From Candidatus Acidiferrum typicum (lineage in GTDB: Bacteria; Acidobacteriota; Terriglobia; Acidiferrales; UBA7541), in the NCBI GenBank assembly GCA_002478115.1, contig DLMH01000169.1:1-59641 (forward strand): a stretch of 59,641 nucleotides of DNA, given 5' to 3'. Both the position numbers and the translations under genes were made by a program. A model generated the notes under the pieces. The model did not search any database, was not told where the DNA came from, and saw nothing but the letters and a program-made list of their open reading frames with translations. Within the stretch, counting starts at the first letter, position 1. Each line of letters begins with the position of its first letter. Positions 43,945 through 53,835 of this stretch are shown here, one piece after another.

Positions 43945-44766
43945 TCAGGCAATCGGCACGGAGGCTTGCTCCGCGCCGATTGCATTGAGAATGTGGGATG
44001 CGGTTTTCTGGATGTATTCCAAACTTGCCGTCAACAGCTTCGCGTCGCCTTCGTAGAGCTGAATGTAGTCTTGCGAAGCGGATCCCGTATCCAGGCCGAT
44101 GGCATGGCAAACCGCGAATGCGACAGCCTCCGCCTCAGTCTCGCGGCTCCGCTTCGAGGTGCTGCTACGACGCTCGTCGCGGTGCATCATTTCGTGCGCT
44201 AGCTCGTGCGTCAGCGTTGCGAATTCCTCAGCGGGAGCCTGTTCGGGCAACAAAGTGATCTTGCCTCCTGCGGAAGTGCCCCGCGCCGGAGCAATGTCCT
44301 CCGAATATTCAAGAGCGATGCCTTGCTCGGCGACAAACTTTCCCAGCAGTTCACGGTATTCGCGAGGATCGCCGTTGACCCGGCCGATTGTGGGAAGTTC
44401 TTGGCCATCTGTTTGGCTGATGTCGAAGACGTAGGCCGGGCGGAATCCGATAGTGGTTGATGATTCAACAGATTCCTCTTGTTCCTGAGCATCGTTTTTT
44501 CGCCGGACGATGGGAGCAAGAATCAGGATTCCTTTCTCGCCCTTCTTCACGAATCGCCCGAGTTTGTGCCATGCATGAAAGCCAGCGACGTGCGTTGCTG
44601 CTGGCTTCTGTGATGCGATGAGCATCACGTTCCGCAGACTGTAGCGATGGAATCGACCAATCGCGGCAAGATACTGTGTCAGCGTCTCACTTCGGCCCTG
44701 GTTGAGCGCGGTAATGAGTTGCTCGATAGCTTGATTTGTAATTTTCTTTACGTTTTCTGAATTCAT
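43945..44766 (-). CDS. ArdC-like antirestriction protein 2
   Basis: A 273-residue ArdC-family protein: an N-terminal DNA-binding part (about 1-100; RFHRYSLRNVMLIASQKPAA, KLGRFVKKGEKGILILAP) and a zincin-like domain with His187-Glu188-x-x-His191 (LTHELAHEMMH). It is clearly a different branch from ArdC-like protein 1. The gene stops about 150 bases before hsdR. The region upstream (44767-44940) forms palindrome C. Confidence 0.9.
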   Translation of the reverse strand: MNSENVKKITNQAIEQLITALNQGRSETLTQYLAAIGRFHRYSLRNVMLIASQKPAATHVAGFHAWHKLGRFVKKGEKGILILAPIVRRKNDAQEQEESVESSTTIGFRPAYVFDISQTDGQELPTIGRVNGDPREYRELLGKFVAEQGIALEYSEDIAPARGTSAGGKITLLPEQAPAEEFATLTHELAHEMMHRDERRSSTSKRSRETEAEAVAFAVCHAIGLDTGSASQDYIQLYEGDAKLLTASLEYIQKTASHILNAIGAEQASVPIA

Positions 44767-44804
44767 TTTCTTTGTCCTTTCGGTGAGTTGAGAGTTGGTT
44801 CCCT

Positions 44805-44932
44805 CACACGGGCAGGGGAACCAAATCGCAACGGACTCGCGGAAAGGACAGAGAGCGAAGCGAGCTAGTATTCACGGCTGGAGCGAATGGCAACGGGCGT
44901 GACAGGGGGCGTTTCCCTGGCGGGACCGTGTG
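44805..44932. repeat. Imperfect palindrome C
   Basis: CACACGG (44805-44811) pairs with CCGTGTG (44926-44932), and GGGGAA (44815-44820) with TTTCCC (44912-44917), within a 128-base region upstream of ArdC-like gene 2. It is less perfect than palindrome B, but the position relative to an ArdC gene is like that of palindrome A. The rest of the gap to 45192 holds no supported gene. Confidence 0.4.
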
Positions 44933-45192
44933 CAAGCGAAGGCCGCGTGGTATCTGAGGGCGAAGGAATGGCGCTACCGAGTTAGAGGTCTCGCCGACCG
45001 GTTGTCAGCAGTGGTACAAGACTTCAACCTGTTGCGTATACCTCTTAAGAACCCGATGTTTCTTATGTGGGGTAGTTCCGTCAGTTCGCAAGAAGAGTAC
45101 GCGGCTGAGCGAGGGCAGCCAGACTGTCCGTCTTCATTGCGTTCATCGTTCGATTAAGGGGTTATCTTGAATCGTCGCTATGCTTCAGACTG

Positions 45193-46437
45193 ATGTTTGA
45201 ACTGTGCATGAAGGAGCCCCGCGCTCTCGCACGACACAGAGCGGCCCCGCTAGCGGCAGAGCGACAGCGGTTTATCGCACATATGCACGAGCGCGGGGTC
45301 GGGCTGGTCAACCTGCGAACCGCAGCGGGCCATTTGCTTCGGTTCGTCGCGATCCTGCCCATGCGCAAGCTCCGGGATGTATCCGAAGAAGAGTTAGAAC
45401 GAACTGCTAGGCGCTGGATTGACGATCGGCATCGGTACAGCAAACATACTCCTGGGCACACCTCGATCCTGTATTTTCGCTGGATTGTCCGTAAATGACT
45501 CAGGTTTCTTGGGCGGCTCTTACCACCGGCTCGACGTGCTCAGCCATTCTCCCAGGAACTGGCGGATTACAAGGCTCGAATGAGCGGCGAACTCGGGTTG
45601 GCGGAAACCACAGTCTACGAACGTGGCCTGCGAGCTGCCAATTTCTTGCGATGGCTGGGGCGGAAACACCGGAAATTCGGCAAGGTCTGCCTTCGAGATA
45701 TAGACGATTACCTTGCCGAGAGTGCTCGCAACTGGAACCTCATCACGCTATCGGGTGAGTGTGGTTTTCTTCGATCCTTTTTTTATCACGCGGCTCACCG
45801 CGGTTGGTGCTCAACTAGCATTGTTGGCGGAATCAGAGGGCCCGTGCTTCGTAGGGACATCTTTGAACCTTAAGGACCGAAGTGGAGCGATGTTCTGAAA
45901 CTTCTTCGCTCCACAAAAGGAAGGAGTGTGATTACCATTCGAGCGAGGGCGCTCTTACTGCTATACGCCGTTTACGGGTTACGAAGCAGTGAAGCCACTC
46001 GGATTCGCCTATCGGATATTGACTGGGAGCGGAACTGCTTTACGGTGCGCCGCGCGAAGCGGGGCGGCCTGCAACAGTTTCCAATACAACCGGAGGTTGG
46101 GGAAGCGATTCGTCGTTATATCGACCATGTCCGGCCGAAGTGCGAGTGCCCCGAAATGTTCGTGACCTGGCGCAAGCCATTTCGTCCGATGCGCGCCCAC
46201 ACAATCGCGCGCTTCGTTGCTAGGCGAATGATCGCGTTGGGAATTCAGTCGAAGCATTACGGACCCCAAAGTCTACGTCATTCCTGCGCCACCCACCTGC
46301 TGGCAAAAGGCACGCACCTGCAAGACATCGCTGACTTTCTGGGGCATCGCTCCTGTGAATCAGTTCGTACGTACGCGAAGTTCACAAGGGAATCGCTGAT
46401 GGAAGTAGTGAAAGTCGACCTGACCGTGGGACTATGA
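45193..46437 (+). pseudogene. Tyrosine recombinase interrupted by two in-frame stops
   Basis: One continuous frame encodes a recombinase of about 414 residues broken by TGA at 45496-45498 and TAA at 45871-45873. The parts join without frameshift: an N-terminal helical region, a core-binding domain (ERGLRAANFLRWLGRKHRKF) and a catalytic domain with VYGLRSSEATRIRL, SLRHSCATHLL and the tyrosine in VRTYAKF. Reading through both stops restores a normal integrase sequence (for example GPKWSDVLKLLRSTKG after the second). The usual HxxR His is Gln here. It overlaps the next recombinase by four bases, as in tandem recombinase (RIT) elements. Confidence 0.85.
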
Positions 46438-47492
46438 GATTTCCCCGGGCGATTGAGGAGTACGTGAAATGGAAGAATCTGAGGGGAATCAAATTCCGCA
46501 ATGACAGCCAGCATCTAAGGACATTCTCGAAACAGGTGGGCGATTGTTCTCTCGATCTGATCTCCGCCGAACAGACGCTTTCTTTCCTGGACGGCAAAGG
46601 ACTATCACCGGCCACGTGGTGGCGACAGTACAACGTGCTCAGGGCATTTTTCGAGTTTTGGATGTTACGGGGCGAGCTGAAACGGGCCCCGATGCCGCGA
46701 CCCCGGCTGGCGTGGCCACAACCATTTAAGCCTTACATCTATTCGCGTGAAGAGCTGTCGCGATTGCTCCAAGCTACCAGGACATTCCAGTTTGGACACT
46801 GGGTCAGAATTGATCCGGTGGCCCTGCGGACGCTGATCTTGTTTATTTATGGCACGGGAGCGTGCATGCGCGAAGTCATTTCCCTGCGAGTGGATCGTCT
46901 GGACTTACGTAACAGGCTTGTGACACTTGGCGACGCCGGCGGAGGCCGAGCACGAACAATTCCTTTTGGTCGGAATTTAAGAAAACATCTTCTTGCCTAT
47001 TCCAAATTGCGAACTGCGTCGGGAGTAACCACGGCGATTTTTTTCGTAGATAAGCAAAATAAACCAATGGTGGAGAGCACCTTGCGTGGAGGTTTCCAAA
47101 GACTTAGGCGGCATGCGGGAATCCGTCCGCGCACGAGCGATGGCAGAGAGCCCGGATTTCGCGATTTGCGTCACAGTTTTGCCGTACACCGCCTCGCCGT
47201 GATGTTAAAAGAGGGGAAGAATCCGCGGAGCTTGTTGCCGGCCCTGTCCGCGTACATGGGTCATGTAAAGTGGATTTGGGCGGAACGATATCTCTCGCTG
47301 ACACCCGAGAGGTTTTGGGATCAGCTGTCAAGGCTTGGTCCAGTTGAAGGTCGGCCGTTAGGTCCAGGTAGAGGCAAGGATAAGGTAGATGCCTCCTACA
47401 CGGCAGGAGAGGTGCGAGGGAGCTTGCATAAGGAGAAGGACGAGGGCGGCCAGCTGCCATTCAGCGAAATACCACCGCGAATCCGTTGGTAA
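46434..47492 (+). CDS. Tyrosine recombinase of a RIT-like set
   Basis: A 352-residue site-specific recombinase. The N-terminal 95 residues bind DNA, and the catalytic domain shows Arg in TGACMREVISLRVD, the FRDLRHSFAVHRL box (lacking the first His) and a final YMGH...ERYLSL segment with the likely nucleophile Tyr. It starts within the stop of the broken recombinase (ATGA). Such overlapping recombinases move together in RIT elements; a third member is not evident here. The last about 30 residues are charged and probably disordered. Confidence 0.88.
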   Translation: MRFPRAIEEYVKWKNLRGIKFRNDSQHLRTFSKQVGDCSLDLISAEQTLSFLDGKGLSPATWWRQYNVLRAFFEFWMLRGELKRAPMPRPRLAWPQPFKPYIYSREELSRLLQATRTFQFGHWVRIDPVALRTLILFIYGTGACMREVISLRVDRLDLRNRLVTLGDAGGGRARTIPFGRNLRKHLLAYSKLRTASGVTTAIFFVDKQNKPMVESTLRGGFQRLRRHAGIRPRTSDGREPGFRDLRHSFAVHRLAVMLKEGKNPRSLLPALSAYMGHVKWIWAERYLSLTPERFWDQLSRLGPVEGRPLGPGRGKDKVDASYTAGEVRGSLHKEKDEGGQLPFSEIPPRIRW

Positions 47493-47721
47493 TTCCACTT
47501 TGCCAGCCTTGGGAAGCGTCTCTAGAACGACGCGCTCAGAATACCCACCACTGGAACAGCCCAGAGTCGGTCCACCGAAGCCATGGCACCGCCGAGCCTA
47601 GCATCCGCTTTGGGGAGTGCCAAATAAGTGGGCAACGCCACTGCAAGACCATCGGAATGCATTGAGATCCTATGGTCGTCGCTTCCTGAGCGCCCGGGCC
47701 AACTGTGTTAATCTAACCAAA

Positions 47722-48894
47722 ATGTTTGAATATGACGTGGCGATTTCCTTCGCCGGTGAACAACGGAAAGAGGCAGAGGCAATTGCCGATTGCCTCAAGA
47801 AGAACGAAGTTAGAGTCTTCTACGACCGGTACGAACAGGCAGATTTGTGGGGGAAAGACCTCTACGAGCATTTATCTGACATCTACCAGAAAAAGGCGCG
47901 TTATTGTTTGATGCTCGCCTCGGCTGCCTACGCCGCCAAAGTGTGGCCAACGCACGAGCGAAAGAATGCCCAAGCGCGTGCGCTTTCACAAAGAACCGAA
48001 TACATCCTTCCCGTTCGTTTCGACGAAACGGAGATCCCTGGGCTGCCAAACACTTTAGGATTCCTGCGATTTGCGGATTACGGTGTCCAGGGGGTTTGCG
48101 CCCACCTCCTCCACAAGTTGAAGTCCTCCAGTTTGTCAGAAGGTCCTACCACAGCACCTCGAGTTGTTGAGCCTGAACCACAGGAATTCTGGGAGCAGCG
48201 GAGGAGATTGCAGGATAACGATATCTTGAAGAAAGTGTGGTCGAAACCGCGCTGGCGCATTGCCATCCGTCCGACAGAATTCAAGCTTGCCCGGTTCCGG
48301 GATGTCGAGCAATGTCGTCAATTCATGCTGTCTTCTTACGTGAGCGTCGAGAGGTGGTATCCCTATCCGGGGTTCTCGATCGATGGACTGGAAACTGGTA
48401 ACGAATGGGTCGCGGGTGAGATCGAAAAGTCAGAGCCGGACAGAATCAATCGTGTCGAGCACTGGGTTCTCTTTCGAAGCGCTCAATTCGCTCATAACCG
48501 CGCATTCGATGACATCCCGCAATTAGGTGATCGAGTCCATGTATTTGAAATCCTGGATACGGCGACCGCGGCCTACGAATTCGCTGCACGAATGGCGCAA
48601 CGTGGGGTCTTGTTGCCCGAGGCTGCGGTTACGCTTGAGTTGTTCGGGCTGGCCGGTCGTGAATTAGTTTGGCCGAAGGACATCTTCGGAGGCTCTCACT
48701 TTCTAGGGCAAGACCGCTGGTGCCGAGATGAGAGCTTTAGTGTCGGAAGGCAATTGTCCCCGACAGAACTCCAAGCGCAAAAACGAGAGGTCGCACTCGA
48801 GGCAGCTTTGGAGATTTATTCACATTTTGGATGGTTGGATCCACCGAGAGACGTCCTTAGCAAAGCGCAGGCCGACAGGTTTGATTCCATCTAA
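47722..48894 (+). CDS. TIR-domain protein, probable defence effector
   Basis: A 390-residue protein. Residues about 1-150 are a TIR domain: FEYDVAISFAGEQRKEAEAI, then YDRYEQADLWGKDL with the likely catalytic Glu38. By family knowledge such domains consume NAD or make a signal from it during phage infection. Residues about 175-390 are an unnamed domain rich in aromatic residues (FWEQRRRLQDND, WRIAIRPTEFKLARF) that may sense the trigger. I start at ATG 47722; the frame opens at 47617 but the extra codons do not look like protein. No ribosome binding site is obvious. No partner gene is adjacent. Confidence 0.8.
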   Translation: MFEYDVAISFAGEQRKEAEAIADCLKKNEVRVFYDRYEQADLWGKDLYEHLSDIYQKKARYCLMLASAAYAAKVWPTHERKNAQARALSQRTEYILPVRFDETEIPGLPNTLGFLRFADYGVQGVCAHLLHKLKSSSLSEGPTTAPRVVEPEPQEFWEQRRRLQDNDILKKVWSKPRWRIAIRPTEFKLARFRDVEQCRQFMLSSYVSVERWYPYPGFSIDGLETGNEWVAGEIEKSEPDRINRVEHWVLFRSAQFAHNRAFDDIPQLGDRVHVFEILDTATAAYEFAARMAQRGVLLPEAAVTLELFGLAGRELVWPKDIFGGSHFLGQDRWCRDESFSVGRQLSPTELQAQKREVALEAALEIYSHFGWLDPPRDVLSKAQADRFDSI

Positions 48895-48936
48895 TGAATT
48901 CCACTTAAAGGAGAATGACGTTCTGCAGCTACTTCG

Positions 48937-48984
48937 AACCCCGCCGCTTGCTGTAGCGATGGTATGCCTCACGACGGGGTTTTA
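48937..48984 (+). terminator. Probable terminator after the TIR gene
   Basis: AACCCCGCCG (48937-48946) pairs with CGACGGGGTT (48972-48981) with one mismatch, around a 25-base loop, and TTT follows. It lies 42 bases after the TIR-gene stop. The long loop lowers confidence. Nothing else is seen up to 49164. Confidence 0.5.
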
Positions 48985-49164
48985 GCCAAAACTGAAACTC
49001 TTGATCGAATCGGTCTGAGGAATGAGAACGATGTGGCAAGCGATCAAAGTGCCGCTAGAGTTGAAGGATCGAACGTTGTCAGGCGATTCGGTGGCTACCG
49101 TCGTTTACGCTTACCGTAACAAAAGCAGGCCGGTGGATCCCCAAGTGGGGACGGACGGTCCCTA

Positions 49165-49950
49165 GTGAAGAAAGGAAAGTGCAAACTCTGCCTGTTGCAG
49201 AAAGATCTCCAGGAGAGCCATTTTCTCCCCGCCGCCGTTTTCAAGGCTCTGCTTAGCCCTACTGAGCGGAATCCACATCCCCGATTCGTCTCTCCGAACA
49301 TAACACTAGACACGTCGCGGCAAATGAAGGATTACGTGCTGTGCCGGGAGTGCGAGCAAAAATTCAGCGAAAACGGGGAGCGGTGGGTCCTGTCTCACAT
49401 GGCGAAGGACACCGGTTTTCCTCTTCAGGAAAAACTGCGAAAGGTTGCGCCGATCCGGTCCATTCCGACGCTAAAGACGTATGCAGGAGCCTTAATTCCA
49501 GCCATTGATGTTGATAAGCTCGAATACTTCGCTTTGAGCGTTTTTTGGAGAGCTGCGGTTCATGATTGGGCTCCGGTGCACGGCCAGAAGTACGAACGGC
49601 TCGAACTGGGCCCCTATGAAGAGACGCTTCGGCAATTTCTTCTTAGTTTAAGCCCATTCCCGAAAAATGTAGTTACATTGATCTCGGTTTATGAAGAACT
49701 GAATTTCACGAGGACGGCGTTTCCCCCGGCACGCGGCGAACGAGCCCCGGAGGGGCGCTCCTATTCCTTTCTCATACCGGGCATTCAGTTTAGCCTGTCC
49801 CTCGGGAAGGGGTTGCCGCCAGAGATCACGGAATTTGATTCGCATGGGCCCGAGCGAAAAGTCTTCATGGCCCTGCATGCGGGTTGGCAGGCGGACCGTC
49901 TTCGTTCCAAGCTGCTGTTGAAACAGTTGGGCCGTCCACCGGCGATTTGA
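49165..49950 (+). CDS. Zinc-finger/HNH-like hypothetical protein
   Basis: A 261-residue protein. Its N-terminus has CKLCLLQKDLQESHFLP and then VLCRECEQKFSENGERWVL (about 58-76): two Cys pairs with a His between them, an arrangement like treble-clef HNH proteins. The remainder is unnamed and ends in a predicted amphipathic helix. It could be a nuclease, but the full HNH triad is not clear. The GTG start has no good ribosome binding site. It lies among defence genes, and its end abuts a truncated gene on the other strand. Confidence 0.6.
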   Translation: MKKGKCKLCLLQKDLQESHFLPAAVFKALLSPTERNPHPRFVSPNITLDTSRQMKDYVLCRECEQKFSENGERWVLSHMAKDTGFPLQEKLRKVAPIRSIPTLKTYAGALIPAIDVDKLEYFALSVFWRAAVHDWAPVHGQKYERLELGPYEETLRQFLLSLSPFPKNVVTLISVYEELNFTRTAFPPARGERAPEGRSYSFLIPGIQFSLSLGKGLPPEITEFDSHGPERKVFMALHAGWQADRLRSKLLLKQLGRPPAI

Positions 49951-50059
49951 CCGTCTTATCCTCTGAATTGACGCCAGGATGAAGCAAAGAGGCATATTCC
50001 GGCTGCGCTTCACGAAGGATGGCCGTTGCGAGCCTCTCAAAAGCGGCTTCGTCGGTCAT
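49936..50059 (-). pseudogene. Truncated N-terminus of a defence-associated protein
   Basis: From the ATG at 50059 the minus strand reads MTDEAAFERLATAILREAQP, then EYASLLHPGVNSEDKTVKSP and VDG. I recognise this as the start of larger proteins that occur in defence islands. After VDG (about 49940) the frame continues only as antisense of the zinc-finger gene, so the homology ends abruptly, probably at a recombination junction. The family recall is from memory and should be treated as moderate. Confidence 0.45.
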
Positions 50060-50310
50060 TTCGGATAACTTGCGGGTGGTGCAGCTCATGACCCTCGTAT
50101 CTTCCCCGCGATGGTAGCCAACTTCAAACTTCTTCTATCTCATAGCTCGGGAATGCCACGACTTTTTCTATCTATCGTCGCCTCAATTAGCATAATGAGT
50201 CTGTGGCCAAAAAAGTTGCGGTTGTTCCATCGTGGAGAGCGACTCCCGATGGACGTGCGACGGTCAGAATCTGTCCGATACATCTTCTTTGTGGTCCCAA
50301 GCTCGACTCG

Positions 50311-50553
50311 CTAAACCAGCCATAGATCGTCGGGACCTGTGTACTTGATCTCCACACCACTTCGATCAGCGAGAACGGATGCAATAACGAGACCCGCGCG
50401 GTCGGGATTCAGATCATGGTCACTTTCAAGACGACCGAACCGTGTCGCGTTCGCCGAGAGCACAAGCGCGTCTCCACTTTCAGGATCACTATGGATACGA
50501 ACAGCTTGGCCGCTCGGCGGGGGAGCAGCTTCGGCACTCCAAGCCGCAGGCAC
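50311..50553 (-). CDS. Small protein directly after hamB
   Basis: An 80-residue protein whose GTG start immediately follows the hamB stop (TAAGTG), so translational coupling is likely. Its composition is protein-like, with predicted beta strands (GQAVRIHSDPESGDALVLSA, then VEIKYTGPDDLWLV). No family is recognised. It may be an accessory of the Hachiman operon or only a chance frame. Confidence 0.45.
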   Translation of the reverse strand: MPAAWSAEAAPPPSGQAVRIHSDPESGDALVLSANATRFGRLESDHDLNPDRAGLVIASVLADRSGVEIKYTGPDDLWLV

Positions 50554-53500
50554 TTAATAGATGCGCTCGGTCCATACAGACGTGGCCCGTGGTGTAAAGT
50601 TGTTCCAAAACGCTGACCACATTTGCGCTGTCTCAGGAGTCGGCCAGTCGGCTTGCTGTGTCAGCGCGATCACCGCGTCAGAATTTAGCCACTGTCTCAG
50701 TTCGGTGCCGGAAGTCAATCGTGCGTCGGTATCCTGTACGGCCTTGATAGCCGCTAACCGTGAGGTAAAACCCGCCTGCATCAATAGGGCTGCTGATCGA
50801 TTCAGGGTACCGGTCTCTACGGCCGCGACAGCGAGGCCGAGTTCCACATCCTCAAGGGTAAGCCCGTCGCCTATCGCATCACCATTTGCAATTCCCCTGA
50901 CGCGTACAGCTTCCATCGCCCATGGCAGACGGTAGACAAGAGCGCCCTCAACGAATCGGAGCGCCTCGTCTTCCTGCCCGACAGCGGCGGGGGCGATGGG
51001 CAATCCGCGAAGCCACAGATTCAGAATGTCGCGCCAGTTGTGTGGGAGTTCATCCGGCGCAAACGGTGAAATCTCGAACACCCCTTCCGCAAAAGCCGTG
51101 ATCGCCGCAATCGCCGCGTCGTTGTCACCATTGAGCATTGCACCATTAGCCTGCACCAAGAGCTCATTCGTCACTGCCGCTATACCGTCAAGCGCATGGC
51201 CGGTGTCGAGGCCAACGCCGGCAAGAAAATAACCACGCCGCTGGCGCGCGGTTGAGTTTGCGAAGACGTGTTGCGCCCGGTTGAGGAGGCCATTCTTGAT
51301 GGCGGCCCGCGTCGCTTCGTCGGTGCGATTTAGCCGCCGCTCCCAGAGAGACGAACCAAGAATCTCATCGAGTCTGGTAGCTATATGATCATCCGGGATT
51401 TCCTGTTCGCCAAGAAGACTGAGAATGGCGGTGTCGAGGGACGCCAGATGCCCGTTCCATCTGTTGAGTTCAATCTCGCGCCTGACCGGAGTTTCGCCTG
51501 GAAGTTCCGGAAAAGTCCAAATGTTGGCATTGTTGAGAACGTAGTCAACCAGCCGGTCGAGCGGTGGTCGTCCTAGTTGACGATACATTCGCTGAATGAG
51601 GACTAATACGAGTTGAACAAGTCCGCTCTCCATCTCACGCGAACCTACTTCCGCGATAAGCCCTTCCCAGTCACGAAGGCGTTCCGCGTGACGGTCAAAG
51701 ATCGGATACAAAACGAGACCTTCGACATCCACGAAGGCCCTTCCCGCCCGCCCTACTACATTCTTGAACTCGGAACTCTCGATTCTCTGTCGGTTCCGGA
51801 ATAATGAGTGGAAGATCACCGCCGTCGCGGTCAGATTTAGGCCCTGAGCCAATGTCGGGGATGAGATCGTCACCTTCAGCGCGCCCCTGCGGAGAAGTCT
51901 TTCTATCTCTTTTCTGAAAGCCGTTGGAAGCGCGCCGTGGTGAATTGCGACTCCGAGCTTGAGGCATTGAAGAATAGGATGGTTTTCGCCCAGCCATTCG
52001 CGGCCAAGAACCAGTGCCGTCTGCAGCTCATTCGCATCCCCGGCAAACAGTGATGGCAACGCTCCACGAGCATGCAGGTCAATGATCCGGTTAGCAAAAG
52101 GTTCGACGTGAGCGCGAACAGGGCAGAACACCAGAACGGTCTGGCCGTCGCTTACCAGCCGCCATGCGGTCGCTAAACAGAGCTCTCCCATGTCCCTAGG
52201 AAAGGGAGTCTGCCGTCTTCCTATCGGTGGAATCTGCGCGGTAAGAAACCGTGGAACGAACGGCCGCTCATCCCCAACGCGGAGATTCAAACGCGCAACA
52301 TTTCCGTTCCAGACGACCTCGCCGTAGCGCAGTCTGGTGGGCCTCCAGGAATCACTGATCAGGCCGCCCGGTTGGTCTCGTCGTAACCAATTAGAAAAAT
52401 CATCCAGCTGGCCACCTTCAGGCAGTATCGCGGACAAACAGACAATCCGACGCTGGTTAGCGTCAGGCCTTTTCAACAAGCGCTGAATCTGGACTTCGTA
52501 ACGTACCTCGCGCTCGCCGAGCCCGATCATGTGGCCTTCGTCGAGGACTACCAAGCCAACGTCGTCGAGGAGCGACGGGTCGTTGCGAAGAGCGAAGTCC
52601 AGTTTTTCCGGAGTTGCGACGACGATGTCGCGCTCCCTGATGGCGTCTTCTTCGAACCCACTGACGCCGATACTGCCATACAGAGCTGAAACTGTCTTTC
52701 CGAGCGGCCCAAATGTCCTTTGCATCCCCACCTCCGTCTGCGCGGATAGGGAGCGCAACGGCGTCACGAACACGATTCGCCTGCCTGCTGCAAGGCATCT
52801 CAATATGCAAAGTTCAGCAATACGAGTCTTTCCGGCCCCGGTGGGGAGGGAGACGACCAGATCGTCAGATTGATTGACTGCCCGCGCGGCGGCTGCAATT
52901 TGCGAAGGCCACAAATCGATTTCGGCTCTCTTGCGGCGCAACAGAAGTGCCAGAAACCGGCTACGAAGTTCCTGCCATGAGGCCGCTTCGGCCGCCGCCG
53001 GTATCAGGTGCAGATTTTGGTGAAAGCTGGATGACCAAAGATCACCGAGCAACCGGATCGCGACCCTATGATTCCACCACTGGGGAATCAAGTTGAGGTC
53101 ACCGCAGGCACGAAGGCCGACGTTCATGGTTTCGATGGATTGAGTGACGAGAGCTTGGTCGCCATGCTCAAGTGCCAGGAGAAAAATGGAGATGGCGGAG
53201 TAGAAATTATCAGTCACCGCGAGGTCGAGTCCCTCCAGTACGAACGAATTGCCGTCGCCGTCCATCGCGGGTTGATCATTTGCCAGATGCTCCCATTGGG
53301 TCTGAAAGTAAGCGGCAAGGCCGGCATCGCCCCGTGCATCCCCCAGTCGTTCCGAGACAGTTAGTCGCTCAAGCTGGTCGAGGTTTCTGAGCATCAGGTG
53401 ACACAATGCCACCTCGATTGGGGAGAAGTTATTGTCGCCCTGCACCCTTATTAGCAGCGAATATGCGCGTGCCGAGAATCGGCCAACGTGATACGCGGCC

Positions 53501-53835
53501 GCCGCCATCACATAATGAAAATCGCGCGCGCTGTCATTGCGATCACCGTTGGAAATGACGGATTCTAGGGCCGTCGCGGCCTGCTCAAACGCGCTTCGGG
53601 CCAAAATTGCGTCGCCGCCAAGGTCGAGCAGGCGAAGCCCGAGGCCTAGAAGCGAGTATCCGTAAGATTGCAGGTCGTAGCTGAGAAGCGCAGAAAATTC
53701 AGGAGCGTTCGCGGGCAAGGCGCCGTCGCGCCAGATCATCGATCGTGCCTGACCGCGTGCGAGAAGGCGCCCCCGGAACCCCGGCACTGAAGCAGCTTGG
53801 ATATCGGCCTGGATTTGTTCAATCGTTGTCGCCAT
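50554..53835 (-). CDS. hamB: Hachiman helicase HamB
   Basis: A 1093-residue superfamily 2 helicase. About 320 helical N-terminal residues precede Walker A (LPTGAGKT, about 327-334), the DEGH box, SAI (motif III), and the late motifs AQGLNLTATA and VVGRAGRAFVD typical of Ski2/HamB-type helicases. By family knowledge HamB monitors DNA and restrains the HamA nuclease until phage DNA damage releases it. The gene overlaps hamA by 17 bases. The long C-terminal region (about 750-1093) is helical and unnamed. Confidence 0.88.
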   Translation of the reverse strand: MATTIEQIQADIQAASVPGFRGRLLARGQARSMIWRDGALPANAPEFSALLSYDLQSYGYSLLGLGLRLLDLGGDAILARSAFEQAATALESVISNGDRNDSARDFHYVMAAAAYHVGRFSARAYSLLIRVQGDNNFSPIEVALCHLMLRNLDQLERLTVSERLGDARGDAGLAAYFQTQWEHLANDQPAMDGDGNSFVLEGLDLAVTDNFYSAISIFLLALEHGDQALVTQSIETMNVGLRACGDLNLIPQWWNHRVAIRLLGDLWSSSFHQNLHLIPAAAEAASWQELRSRFLALLLRRKRAEIDLWPSQIAAAARAVNQSDDLVVSLPTGAGKTRIAELCILRCLAAGRRIVFVTPLRSLSAQTEVGMQRTFGPLGKTVSALYGSIGVSGFEEDAIRERDIVVATPEKLDFALRNDPSLLDDVGLVVLDEGHMIGLGEREVRYEVQIQRLLKRPDANQRRIVCLSAILPEGGQLDDFSNWLRRDQPGGLISDSWRPTRLRYGEVVWNGNVARLNLRVGDERPFVPRFLTAQIPPIGRRQTPFPRDMGELCLATAWRLVSDGQTVLVFCPVRAHVEPFANRIIDLHARGALPSLFAGDANELQTALVLGREWLGENHPILQCLKLGVAIHHGALPTAFRKEIERLLRRGALKVTISSPTLAQGLNLTATAVIFHSLFRNRQRIESSEFKNVVGRAGRAFVDVEGLVLYPIFDRHAERLRDWEGLIAEVGSREMESGLVQLVLVLIQRMYRQLGRPPLDRLVDYVLNNANIWTFPELPGETPVRREIELNRWNGHLASLDTAILSLLGEQEIPDDHIATRLDEILGSSLWERRLNRTDEATRAAIKNGLLNRAQHVFANSTARQRRGYFLAGVGLDTGHALDGIAAVTNELLVQANGAMLNGDNDAAIAAITAFAEGVFEISPFAPDELPHNWRDILNLWLRGLPIAPAAVGQEDEALRFVEGALVYRLPWAMEAVRVRGIANGDAIGDGLTLEDVELGLAVAAVETGTLNRSAALLMQAGFTSRLAAIKAVQDTDARLTSGTELRQWLNSDAVIALTQQADWPTPETAQMWSAFWNNFTPRATSVWTERIY

